Assembly: GCA_944332505.1 (NCBI GenBank)
Contig: CALVKC010000073.1
Span: 1 to 5,999, forward strand
Direction of reading: 5' to 3'
Length of the DNA: 5,999 nt
DNA from: an uncultured Bacilli bacterium
GTDB lineage: Bacteria; Bacillota_I; Bacilli_A; RF39; UBA660
The notes under the pieces are model-generated. The model had not been told where the DNA came from. It saw nothing but the letters and a program-made list of their open reading frames with translations, and did no database searches. Numbering within the stretch: position 1 is the stretch's first letter; every line of letters starts with the position of its first letter. Positions 1 to 5,999 of this stretch are shown here, piece by piece. A program made the position numbers and the translations under genes.

Positions 1-738
1 TTGTATTCTGCTTTTAAAAAAACAAATATTCCTACATATGTCGATATACATTATATAATTTTATCTTTTTTGTTAGAAAAAATATATAGTAAGCCTTTTG
101 ATAAATTATTGTTAGAAAAAATCTCTATTCCGTTAAATTTAGCAAGTGTTACATTTTTTCCTGATAAAAGTTTATGTGCTGCAAATGAAATTTTAATTGA
201 TAATGGTGTATGTATTGGTGAAGTTCACGATAAAAAAGCTAGAAAAGCAAAAGAATTGGGATTTTGTGTTGGTCATGCGGGATTATTTTGTAATGGCAAT
301 GATCTTTTAAAATTTTTGCTTTCTTTTTTTAATTATACATTGTTAAACAAAGAAACTATAAAATTAATGTTGGAACATAATGATATTGAAAAATATAATT
401 TAAAAATATTAGAAGATTTAACAAATAAGAAAGGTGATATTAATTCTCTATATTGTGAAGTTATAAAAAAGTCAAAAGATTTATATATACCTTTAAACTA
501 TAATTGTATGGGAGCAAGATATAAAAATAAAATTATTGCTTTAAATGATGTTGTTATGCCTAGTGATAATTCTATTTGTTTTTCAGGTTTTACTGGTCCA
601 ATGTATCAAATTGATTTTGAAAAGAAAATTATAGTTGTAGTAATGTGTAATTTATTATATTATACAAAGTTAAATAGAAAAGAAAGAAAAGATAAAACAG
701 TTGAAATTATAACAGATATTGTTAAACAAATTTGTTGA
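1..738 (+). CDS. Beta-lactamase-family serine hydrolase, C-terminal part (5' end outside window)
   Basis: This is the last 245 or so codons of a serine hydrolase of the class C beta-lactamase / penicillin-binding-protein-like superfamily (Pfam Beta-lactamase, PF00144). Seen: a Tyr-Val-Asp (visible residues 13-15) inside YVDIHYIILSFLLEK, matching the second catalytic YxN/YSD box and its helix; a PLNL segment where the family has PLGM; GEVHDKKA (about 73-80) and GHAGLF (about 91-96), characteristic of the EstB/PBP4*-like branch; and SGFTGP near residue 195-200, the counterpart of the KTG box, followed by a strand and MCN. The first motif, the nucleophile SxxK, is not visible and must lie upstream. 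The TTG at base 1 is only where the window opens; a member of this family needs more than 100 further N-terminal residues, so I treat the gene as cut. Substrate is unknown: such proteins range from esterases to cell-wall peptidases, and resistance should not be assumed. It ends at TGA. Confidence 0.8.
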   Translation: MYSAFKKTNIPTYVDIHYIILSFLLEKIYSKPFDKLLLEKISIPLNLASVTFFPDKSLCAANEILIDNGVCIGEVHDKKARKAKELGFCVGHAGLFCNGNDLLKFLLSFFNYTLLNKETIKLMLEHNDIEKYNLKILEDLTNKKGDINSLYCEVIKKSKDLYIPLNYNCMGARYKNKIIALNDVVMPSDNSICFSGFTGPMYQIDFEKKIIVVVMCNLLYYTKLNRKERKDKTVEIITDIVKQIC

Positions 739-823
739 TTTTTTGTAAAAATATGTAAATTTATTTATTTTTTTATTTTTTATTAATTGCTTCTTAATTT
801 TTGACATGATATTTTAATAATAT

Positions 824-829
824 AAGGAG
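824..829 (+). promoter_or_regulatory. Ribosome binding site AAGGAG for the zinc-ribbon membrane protein
   Basis: AAGGAG ends 12 bases before the ATG at 842 and 9 bases before an in-frame TTG at 839. The spacing to the TTG is the more usual one, but ATG gives the typical start MFCPNCG of zinc-ribbon proteins, so I prefer 842. The two choices differ by one residue. Confidence 0.6.
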
Positions 830-841
830 TGTTGATTTTTG

Positions 842-1483
842 ATGTTTTGTCCAAATTGTGGAAAAGAATTAACAGGAGAATATTGTAGTAATTGTGGCCA
901 TAAATTTGTAAATAATAATGAAAACAATGATGTTAATAATTGTAGCAGAGATGAATTATTAAAAGCCTTTGCAGGGAAAAATGCTGAAAAAATTTATAAC
1001 CGAAGTTGGAATTGGAGTGCCTTTTTCTTTGGCCCTGTTTATTATTTGTATCGTAAATTGTGGTTAGAAGGTGCTTTATTATTTATAATTAATATCATTA
1101 TAGGTACAGTTTTAAATAATATTGTTAGTTTAGGTATTAATGTAGCGGTAGCCATTTTATTTAGTAGATTATATACTAATAATGCTAATAAAAAAATAGA
1201 TACCATATTATCTTATAATTTAACTAAAGAACAAACTATTTTAGAATGTCAAAGAGCAGGTGGAACTGCAACTTGGGTTGCAGCTGTGTTTGGAGTATTT
1301 TATGGTATAGTAGTTGTAATAATAATTATTGCTATTTTGTTTTATAGTTTTACTTGGCCTGCTGTTAAAAATAATATAACTGTGAACACCTGTAAATATA
1401 TTTGTCCTAATGGTGATGTATATTCTATAACGGAATCAGGAAATTGTATTTGTGATGATGGTTCTATAATAGACCCAGATTAA
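842..1483 (+). CDS. Zinc-ribbon, DUF2628-like membrane protein with cysteine-rich tail
   Basis: Hypothetical membrane protein of 213 residues. Seen: an N-terminal zinc ribbon with two CxxC knuckles (Cys3/Cys6 and Cys15/Cys18); an Asn-rich linker (about 23-34); then FAGKNAEKIYNRSWNWSAFFFGP (about 43-64) and LYRK (69-72), which resemble the conserved start of DUF2628 (PF10947), where a GKNaekY element precedes W-AFFFGP-YRK. Hydrophobic helices lie at about 76-92, 95-110 and 145-170. A short tail holds four cysteines (184, 188, 202, 204) around a PNGD and a CDDGS segment. With a cytoplasmic zinc ribbon and three helices, the tail would be outside the cell, where the cysteines could form disulfides; that topology is inferred. 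No biochemical function is established for such fusions that I can name. The gene is separated from prfB by a terminator, so it is probably its own unit. An in-frame TTG at 839 would add one Met. Confidence 0.8.
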   Translation: MFCPNCGKELTGEYCSNCGHKFVNNNENNDVNNCSRDELLKAFAGKNAEKIYNRSWNWSAFFFGPVYYLYRKLWLEGALLFIINIIIGTVLNNIVSLGINVAVAILFSRLYTNNANKKIDTILSYNLTKEQTILECQRAGGTATWVAAVFGVFYGIVVVIIIIAILFYSFTWPAVKNNITVNTCKYICPNGDVYSITESGNCICDDGSIIDPD

Positions 1484-1497
1484 TAATTATTAAAATC

Positions 1498-1519
1498 GCA
1501 TCTCTTTAGATGCTTTTTT
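1498..1519 (+). terminator. Rho-independent terminator after the zinc-ribbon membrane protein gene
   Basis: A perfect 6-bp stem, GCATCT (1498-1503) and AGATGC (1508-1513), encloses a CTTT loop and is followed by six T (1514-1519). It begins 14 bases after the TAA stop at 1481-1483. It should close the upstream unit and insulate the prfB operon. The minus-strand reading has only a short T run, so it is unlikely to work well in both directions. Confidence 0.85.
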
Positions 1520-1557
1520 GTTGCTAAAGTTTTCACATATTATTCACTTTATTTATT

Positions 1558-1576
1558 TGGTATATTTTGTTATACT
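1558..1576 (+). promoter_or_regulatory. Candidate extended -10 promoter region for the prfB-tilS-ftsH operon
   Basis: Two overlapping extended -10 elements are visible: TGG-TATATT (1558-1566) and TGT-TATACT (1568-1576). No good TTGACA-like -35 lies 16-18 bases upstream of either, which is tolerable for TGN-type promoters. The first would start RNA near 1573. The second would start near 1583, right at the ribosome binding site, so the first is more plausible. The position between a terminator and the first gene of the operon supports a promoter here, but the exact element is a guess in such AT-rich DNA. Confidence 0.4.
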
Positions 1577-1582
1577 AATCTC

Positions 1583-1587
1583 GAGGG
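1583..1587 (+). promoter_or_regulatory. Ribosome binding site GAGGG that fixes the real prfB start
   Basis: GAGGG lies 6 bases before the ATG at 1594. It supports initiation there, in the frame that runs into the TGA at 1666, rather than at the ATG at 1646, which is in the downstream frame and has no Shine-Dalgarno sequence in front of it. Confidence 0.7.
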
Positions 1588-1593
1588 ATAAAT

Positions 1594-2692
1594 ATGGAAA
1601 AAAATGAATTATTAGAAAAATTAAATCAATTAAAAAATAAAATTAATGAACTTGCGAGGTATCTTTGACTTAAATTCTAAAAAAAGAGAATTAAAGAATT
1701 TAGAAGATAAATTAAACGAAGATAATTTTTGGCAAGATGTTGATAATGCAAATGTTATTAACAAAAAAATAAGCCATTTGAAAAAAGAAATTAATTTATA
1801 TGAAGAATTAGATAAAGAAATAAATGAATCTATTGAAATTGTTAATACTGATGATACTGAACTAATTGACTTAATAACAGAAAATATTAAAGCTTTAGAT
1901 CAAAAGATAAGTGAATTAGAAATAACAACATTATTAAATGGTGAATTTGATGAATATAATTGTTTTTTAGAAATTCATCCTGGTGCTGGTGGTACTGAAT
2001 CGTGTGATTGGGCAAGCATGCTTGCTAGAATGTATGAAAAATTTTGTGAAAAAGAAGGATTTAATTGGGAAGTAATTGATGAGGCAAAAGGTGATGAAGC
2101 AGGATTAAAAAGTATAATGATAAGAATTACTGGTGATTTTGCTTTTGGATATTTAAAGTTTGAATCCGGGGTTCATCGTTTAGTTAGAATTTCTCCATTT
2201 GATTCTGGAGCTAGAAGACATACATCATTTGCATCAGTTACAGTATTTCCAGAAATAAAGAAAAATATAAATATTGAAATTAGAGAAGAAGATTTAAAAA
2301 TAGATGTATATCATTCAAGTGGTGCTGGTGGTCAATCTGTTAATACAAGTAATTCTGCAGTTAGAATAACCCACTTACCAAGTAAAATAGTAGTTACCTG
2401 TCAGAACGAAAGAAGTCAATTAAAAAATAAAGAACAAGCATTAAATATATTAAAAAATAAGTTATATATGCTGGAATATCAAAGAGAACAAGAAAAAATT
2501 AATGCATTAAAAGATACTAATCAAAGTATTAATTTTGGTAGTCAAATAAGGAGTTATATTTTAGAACCATATAAATTAATTAAAGATCATCGAACAAATT
2601 ATGAAAATGGTGATCCTGAAAAGATTTTAAATGGTTTTATAATGGATATGTTAATTTATAATTTGAAAAATATGAATAAGGGAGTAAAATGA
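1594..2692 (+). CDS. prfB: Peptide chain release factor 2 (programmed +1 frameshift)
   Basis: RF2 recognises UGA and UAA stop codons in the ribosomal A site and triggers hydrolysis of peptidyl-tRNA. The gene is read in two frames: codons 1-24 from ATG 1594 to CTT 1663-1665, then a +1 slip over the T of the TGA at 1666-1668, continuing with GAC at 1667-1669. The joined product is about 365 residues, the normal RF2 length. Seen: an N-terminal coiled-coil-like charged region (about 1-105); an HPGAGGTES segment opening the central domain; the RF2-specific SPF anticodon-like tripeptide at about 200-202 (RISPFDSGARRH); the catalytic GGQ at about 245-247 (SGAGGQSVN); and the C-terminal EPYKLIKDHRT segment. 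SPF rather than PxT separates it from RF1. The stop TGA is itself an RF2 codon and overlaps the tilS start (ATGA). prfB often follows secA in bacteria; here a terminator and an unrelated gene lie upstream. Confidence 0.97.
1656..1669 (+). promoter_or_regulatory. prfB programmed +1 ribosomal frameshift site
   Basis: The site reads GAGG-TAT-CTT-TGA-C. The slippery CTT (1663-1665) is followed by an in-frame TGA (1666-1668) and C, and the Shine-Dalgarno-like GAGG (1656-1659) sits 3 bases before CTT, the same spacing as in the Escherichia coli site AGGGGG-TAT-CTT-TGA-C. In the known mechanism, low RF2 slows termination at the TGA, tRNA-Leu slips to the overlapping TTT, and full-length RF2 is made, giving negative autoregulation. 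The internal Shine-Dalgarno match is shorter than in E. coli. Confidence 0.96.
2678..2684 (+). promoter_or_regulatory. Ribosome binding site for tilS inside the end of prfB
   Basis: AAGGGAG lies within the last prfB codons, 4 bases before the tilS ATG at 2689. With the ATGA overlap of the prfB stop and the tilS start, it suggests translational coupling. Confidence 0.7.
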
Positions 2693-3999
2693 ATAAAGTA
2701 ATAGAATTTTTAGATAAAGTTATTGAAGTTAATTCTACTATAGTTATTGCTTGTAGTGGTGGGCCTGATTCAATGTGCTTATTAAATCTATTAATTAGTA
2801 TTGGGAGTAAAAAAGAACTAAATTTAATTGTTGCTCATGTAAATCATAAAATTAGAAAAGAAAGTGATGATGAAGCCTTACTAGTTAAAAAGTTTTGTGA
2901 AGAAAATGGGGTAATATTTGAATATAAAGAATTAAATAAATATAAAAACGAAAAATTTAGTGAAGAAGATGCTCATAAAAAAAGATATGATTTTTTTAAG
3001 GAAGTAGCAAATAAGTATATGGCTAAATATTTAGTAACTGCCCATCATGGTGATGATTTGATAGAAACAATTTTAATGCGTATTAGTAGAGGTAGTAACT
3101 TAAGTGGCTATGCAGGAATAAATAGAATAAAAGAAAATTTAGATTATATTACTTTAAGACCATTATTATTTGTTAGTAAAGAAGAAATTATTAAATATAA
3201 TAAAGAACACTCTATAAATTATGTAATAGATAAAAGTAATGATTCTTTGGATTATACAAGAAATAGATATAGACATGTAATATTACCTTTTTTAAAAAAA
3301 GAAGATAAAAATATTCATTTAAAATATTTAAAATTTAGTAAAGAATTAGAAGAAGTAGATGAATTTATTAATAATTATATATATGATAAAAAAATAATTG
3401 TGGATAATGCTATAGTTATTAACAAGTTAGCCAAAGAAAAAGATATAATTAAAAGAAAAAGTATTGAATTATTAGTAAAAGAAATTCAAAAAGAAGATTA
3501 TTTTGATATTTCAGATAGTCAAATGAATGAATTGATAAAATTATTAAACAATACAAATAAATGTATTGATTTAAATAATAATTATCAAGGAATTAATGAA
3601 TATGGTGTATTAAAGATAATAAAGAAAAAAAGTAGTGAATATCAAGAAGTAGTTTTTGATAAAGATATAGTATTTAATGATTTTAAATTTTATTATGATG
3701 TTAAAAGTGGTGATAAAAGTAATAATACTATATATATTAATAATGAAGAGGTAGTTTTTCCATTAAAGTTAAGAAATAGATTAGATGGTGATAAAATCAT
3801 GGTTAAGAACTTAAATGGTAGTAAAAAAGTTAAAGACATTTTTATTGATGAAAAGATTAATAAAGAAAAAAGAGATAGATATCCTATATTAGTAGATGCA
3901 AATAATAAGATAATTTGGATACCTGGATTAAAAAAATCACAATTTTGTAAAGACAAATTGGAAAAATATGATATAATAATTAAATGTGAGGCAAGGTGA
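2689..3999 (+). CDS. tilS: tRNA(Ile)-lysidine synthase
   Basis: TilS ligates lysine to C34 of the CAU anticodon of tRNA-Ile2 with ATP. This converts it from a Met-like to an AUA-reading isoleucine tRNA, and is essential in most bacteria. At 436 residues it is the usual length of the long, multi-domain form. Seen: the PP-loop ATP-binding motif SGGPDS at residues 23-28; AHVNHKIR (about 49-56); EDAHKKRY (about 93-100); TAHHGDDLIETILMRISRG (about 117-135), with the His-His and Asp-Asp typical of the N-type ATPase core; RPLL (157-160); and DKSN...TRNRYRH (about 180-195). A middle helical tRNA-binding region follows, and a TilS_C-like domain runs from about 356, with LKLRNRLDGD, KKVKDIFIDEKI and IPGL. 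The start is supported by AAGGGAG and the ATGA overlap with prfB. ATA is a very common codon in this AT-rich DNA, so demand for the product should be high. It ends at TGA, within the ftsH ribosome binding site. Confidence 0.96.
   Translation: MNKVIEFLDKVIEVNSTIVIACSGGPDSMCLLNLLISIGSKKELNLIVAHVNHKIRKESDDEALLVKKFCEENGVIFEYKELNKYKNEKFSEEDAHKKRYDFFKEVANKYMAKYLVTAHHGDDLIETILMRISRGSNLSGYAGINRIKENLDYITLRPLLFVSKEEIIKYNKEHSINYVIDKSNDSLDYTRNRYRHVILPFLKKEDKNIHLKYLKFSKELEEVDEFINNYIYDKKIIVDNAIVINKLAKEKDIIKRKSIELLVKEIQKEDYFDISDSQMNELIKLLNNTNKCIDLNNNYQGINEYGVLKIIKKKSSEYQEVVFDKDIVFNDFKFYYDVKSGDKSNNTIYINNEEVVFPLKLRNRLDGDKIMVKNLNGSKKVKDIFIDEKINKEKRDRYPILVDANNKIIWIPGLKKSQFCKDKLEKYDIIIKCEAR
3993..3999 (+). promoter_or_regulatory. 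Ribosome binding site for ftsH overlapping the tilS stop
   Basis: AAGGTGA includes the tilS TGA stop as its last three bases and lies 7 bases before the ftsH ATG at 4007. Ribosomes ending tilS therefore stop on the ftsH initiation site. Confidence 0.7.
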
Positions 4000-4006
4000 A
4001 TAATAA

Positions 4007-5935
4007 ATGAATGTAAAACAAAAACAAAATGATGGTTTTAAAAATTTATTACCATATGTAGTTTTAGCTGTAGTAATACTTGTGGTTATTTCAGCATTAG
4101 GATTACAAGGCTCTACTGTAAATGAACTTTCAACTGGAGAATTAATAACTGAGTTAAAAGAAAATAATGTTACAGAAATATCAATTACTCCGAAGAGTGA
4201 TGAAAGTGTATATTATATTGAAGGTAAATTAGAAGGATATAAAGAAACTGAATCATTTAGTACTAAAGTTGTTGCTAGTGAATTAGATAATGTACTTACT
4301 TTAATAAATGAAAATAAAATAGAAGAATATGATACTAATTCAGATCCTGGTAGTAGTGTATTTTTATATATTTTAGTTAATGTATTACCTTTAGTTTTAT
4401 TAGTAGCAGCAATGTATTTCTTATTTATGAAATTGGCAAATTCTAATAAAAATTCTATGGATTTTGGTAGAAGTAAAGCTCGTTTAAGTAATGATAATGA
4501 TAAGAAAAGTTTTAAAGATGTAGCTGGCTTAAAAGAAGAAAAAGAAGAAGTGGCAGAATTAATAGATTTTTTGAAGAATCCTAAAAAGTTTGAAAAATTA
4601 GGAGCAAGAATTCCTAAGGGTGTATTATTAGTTGGTCCTCCAGGAACAGGTAAAACATTACTTGCTAAGGCAATTGCAGGTGAAGCTAATGTACCATTTT
4701 TCTTTATAAGTGGTTCTGATTTTGTTGAACTATTTGTTGGTGTTGGTGCTAGTCGTGTTCGTGATATGTTTAAAGAAGCCAAAAGAAATGCACCATGTTT
4801 AATATTTATTGATGAAATAGATGCTGTAGGTCGCCAAAGAGGAACTGGTCTTGGCGGGGGCCATGATGAAAGAGAACAAACTTTAAATCAATTGCTTACA
4901 GAAATGGATGGCTTTGGTGAAAACGAAGGTATTATTATTATTGCAGCAACTAATAGACCAGATGTATTAGACCCAGCATTACTTCGTCCAGGTAGATTTG
5001 ATAGACAAGTTACTGTTAGCTTACCAGATGCAAATGAAAGAGAAGCAATTTTAAAAGTTCATGCTAAAAATAAAATTTTTGATAAAGATGTAAATTTAGC
5101 AAATTTAAGTTTAAGAACTCCAGGTTTTAGTGGAGCAGATTTAGAAAATCTTTTAAATGAAGCTGCTTTACTTGCGGTTCGTCGTAATAAAAACTCTATT
5201 TCAATGGATGAAATTGATGAAGCAACTGATAGAGTTTTGCTAGGACCTGCTAAAACGACAAGAAAAATTACAGATAAAGAAAAGAAGCTTGTTTCTATCC
5301 ATGAAGCGGGTCATGCAGTAATAGGTTTGAAACTTGAAGATGCTCAAGAAGTTCATAAGATTACAATTATTCCTAGAGGTATGGCTGGTGGTTATACTAT
5401 GATGTTACCAAAGGAAGAAAAGATTGCTGTTCATACTAAAGCTGAATTGCTTGCTCAAATAACTGGATTACTTGGGGGTAGAGTTAGTGAAGAAATGTTT
5501 TTAGGAGAAATTTCTACTGGAGCAAGTGATGATATTAAAAGAGCAACTAAAATAGCTAGAAGTATGGTTACTGAGTATGGTATGAGTGATTTAGGCCCAA
5601 TTCAATATGAAGAAAAAAGTGAAGGAGTGTTTTTGGGAAGAGATTATGCTAAATCTAAAAATTTCTCTGATCAAGTTGCTTTAGAAATAGATGAACAAAC
5701 AAGAAAAATTATTGAAGAATGCTATGAAAAAGCTAAGAAAATAGTTGGTGAAAATAAAGATTTAATTTTCCAACTTAGTGATGCTTTAATGCAATATGAA
5801 ACAATCACTAAAGAACAAATTGAATCTATTGTTAAAACTGGTAAAATTAAACCGGTTGAAGAATTAGAAGAAAATAAAGAGGAAAAGGAAACTAAAAAAA
5901 CTAGAAAAACAAAATCTAGTGAAAATGAAGAATAG
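4007..5935 (+). CDS. ftsH: ATP-dependent zinc metalloprotease FtsH
   Basis: FtsH is a membrane-anchored AAA+ protease, active as a hexamer, that extracts and degrades damaged membrane proteins and some regulators, with its ATPase and protease domains in the cytoplasm. The 642 residues match the family (about 640). Seen: a first membrane helix at about 14-33; an extracytoplasmic domain at about 34-115; a second helix at about 118-142; Walker A GPPGTGKT at 210-217; the FVG pore loop in [10 protein letters not shown]; Walker B LIFIDE ending at D269-E270; the second region of homology with ATNRPD from 314 and arginine fingers R327 and R330; the zinc motif HEAGH at 432-436; and the likely third zinc ligand D509 in [11 protein letters not shown], 73 residues after H436. 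All catalytic residues are present. The C-terminus is a highly charged Glu/Lys tail (about 616-642), variable in the family. tilS lies 7 bases upstream. The usual hpt gene between the two is missing. The stop is TAG. Confidence 0.98.
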   Translation: MNVKQKQNDGFKNLLPYVVLAVVILVVISALGLQGSTVNELSTGELITELKENNVTEISITPKSDESVYYIEGKLEGYKETESFSTKVVASELDNVLTLINENKIEEYDTNSDPGSSVFLYILVNVLPLVLLVAAMYFLFMKLANSNKNSMDFGRSKARLSNDNDKKSFKDVAGLKEEKEEVAELIDFLKNPKKFEKLGARIPKGVLLVGPPGTGKTLLAKAIAGEANVPFFFISGSDFVELFVGVGASRVRDMFKEAKRNAPCLIFIDEIDAVGRQRGTGLGGGHDEREQTLNQLLTEMDGFGENEGIIIIAATNRPDVLDPALLRPGRFDRQVTVSLPDANEREAILKVHAKNKIFDKDVNLANLSLRTPGFSGADLENLLNEAALLAVRRNKNSISMDEIDEATDRVLLGPAKTTRKITDKEKKLVSIHEAGHAVIGLKLEDAQEVHKITIIPRGMAGGYTMMLPKEEKIAVHTKAELLAQITGLLGGRVSEEMFLGEISTGASDDIKRATKIARSMVTEYGMSDLGPIQYEEKSEGVFLGRDYAKSKNFSDQVALEIDEQTRKIIEECYEKAKKIVGENKDLIFQLSDALMQYETITKEQIESIVKTGKIKPVEELEENKEEKETKKTRKTKSSENEE

Positions 5936-5940
5936 GAGGT
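5934..5940 (+). promoter_or_regulatory. Consensus ribosome binding site AGGAGGT before the last gene
   Basis: AGGAGGT overlaps the ftsH TAG stop (5933-5935) and lies 6 bases before an ATG at 5947. This is the strongest Shine-Dalgarno match in the window, and it supports a real gene start at the window edge. Confidence 0.85.
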
Positions 5941-5946
5941 AATAAA

Positions 5947-5999
5947 ATGTTAGAAAATATTTTGTTAGTAATTTCAATACTTTTAATAGCTATTGTATT
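5947..5999 (+). CDS. Start of a membrane-anchored protein of unknown function (cut by window end)
   Basis: Only 17 codons are visible: MLENILLVISILLIAIV, a strongly hydrophobic N-terminal segment that looks like a membrane anchor, starting two residues after an acidic Glu. Its consensus ribosome binding site overlaps the ftsH stop, so it should belong to the same operon. Proteins beginning this way include RmuC-like and RNase Y-like proteins as well as many others. The visible part is too short to choose, so I give no name. Confidence 0.7.
   Translation, partial: MLENILLVISILLIAIV

Noticed and set aside
1..738. The TTG at base 1 as a true start of a small 245-residue protein.
   Set aside because: The catalytic SxxK box and the N-terminal half of the fold are missing, and the visible sequence begins just before the second catalytic box. 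A gene cut by the window edge is the simpler explanation.
782..802. ATTAA / TTAAT inverted repeat followed by T residues, a possible terminator for the serine hydrolase gene.
   Set aside because: The stem is 5 bp of A-T pairs only, too weak to act as an intrinsic terminator. I see no convincing terminator between 739 and 841.
801..829. A perfect TTGACA (801-806) upstream of the zinc-ribbon gene, suggesting a sigma-A promoter.
   Set aside because: The best -10-like sequence (TATAAG, 821-826) is only 14 bases away and overlaps the AAGGAG ribosome binding site, so RNA would start after that site. AT-rich DNA supplies many chance matches.
1646..1668. ATG at 1646 as the start of prfB.
   Set aside because: It has no Shine-Dalgarno sequence and gives an N-terminus unlike RF2. 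The frameshift from the start at 1594 explains the data better.
3693..3956. An 87-codon open frame on the minus strand inside tilS.
   Set aside because: It lies wholly opposite the conserved tilS C-terminal domain, has low-complexity Leu/Ser-rich translation and shows no family motif. It is a shadow frame.
4213..4782. A 189-codon open frame on the minus strand inside ftsH.
   Set aside because: It is the antisense of the FtsH extracytoplasmic domain through Walker A. The translation is Leu/Ser/Asn-rich with no domain, so it is explained by the codon bias of ftsH.

Overview
The window is very AT-rich (GC roughly a quarter by eye), with AGA-dominated arginine codons and strong A/T third positions. 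All genes lie on the + strand. The gene set (prfB, tilS, ftsH) and the AAGGAG/AGGAGGT-type ribosome binding sites point to a low-GC Gram-positive relative: Bacilli, Clostridia, or one of the uncultivated Mollicutes-like gut lineages. TGA is a stop codon here. It ends three genes, and the window encodes release factor 2, so the organism does not use the Mycoplasma/Spiroplasma code in which TGA means Trp. A finer taxonomic call is not possible from this sequence alone.

Layout. (1) 1-738 is the C-terminal part of a beta-lactamase-family serine hydrolase whose start lies before the window. (2) 739-841 is an AT-rich spacer with no clear terminator, followed by 842-1483, a small membrane protein with an N-terminal zinc ribbon, a DUF2628-like membrane region and a cysteine-rich C-terminal tail. 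It ends at a good intrinsic terminator (1498-1519). (3) A new transcription unit appears to start at about 1558-1576 and runs through prfB (1594-2692), tilS (2689-3999), ftsH (4007-5935) and the first codons of another membrane-anchored protein (5947 to the window end).

prfB carries the classical autoregulatory +1 frameshift: translation starts at 1594 and reaches an in-frame TGA at 1666, and about 24 codons precede the shift. The true product is about 365 residues. A start at 1646 inside the reading frame is an artefact of that shift. The three complete genes form a tight housekeeping operon for translation termination (RF2), tRNA-Ile2 decoding (TilS) and membrane protein quality control (FtsH). 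They have overlapping or nearly touching ends, and each ribosome binding site lies within or touches the end of the gene before it. The hpt gene that commonly sits between tilS and ftsH in Firmicutes is absent.

I see no rRNA, tRNA, CRISPR array, insertion sequence or phage gene. No gap without a gene exceeds about 110 bases. The window looks like ordinary core-genome sequence. The points most worth a second look are the prfB recoding site, the missing hpt, and the composite zinc-ribbon membrane protein. I do not see a new biological system here.
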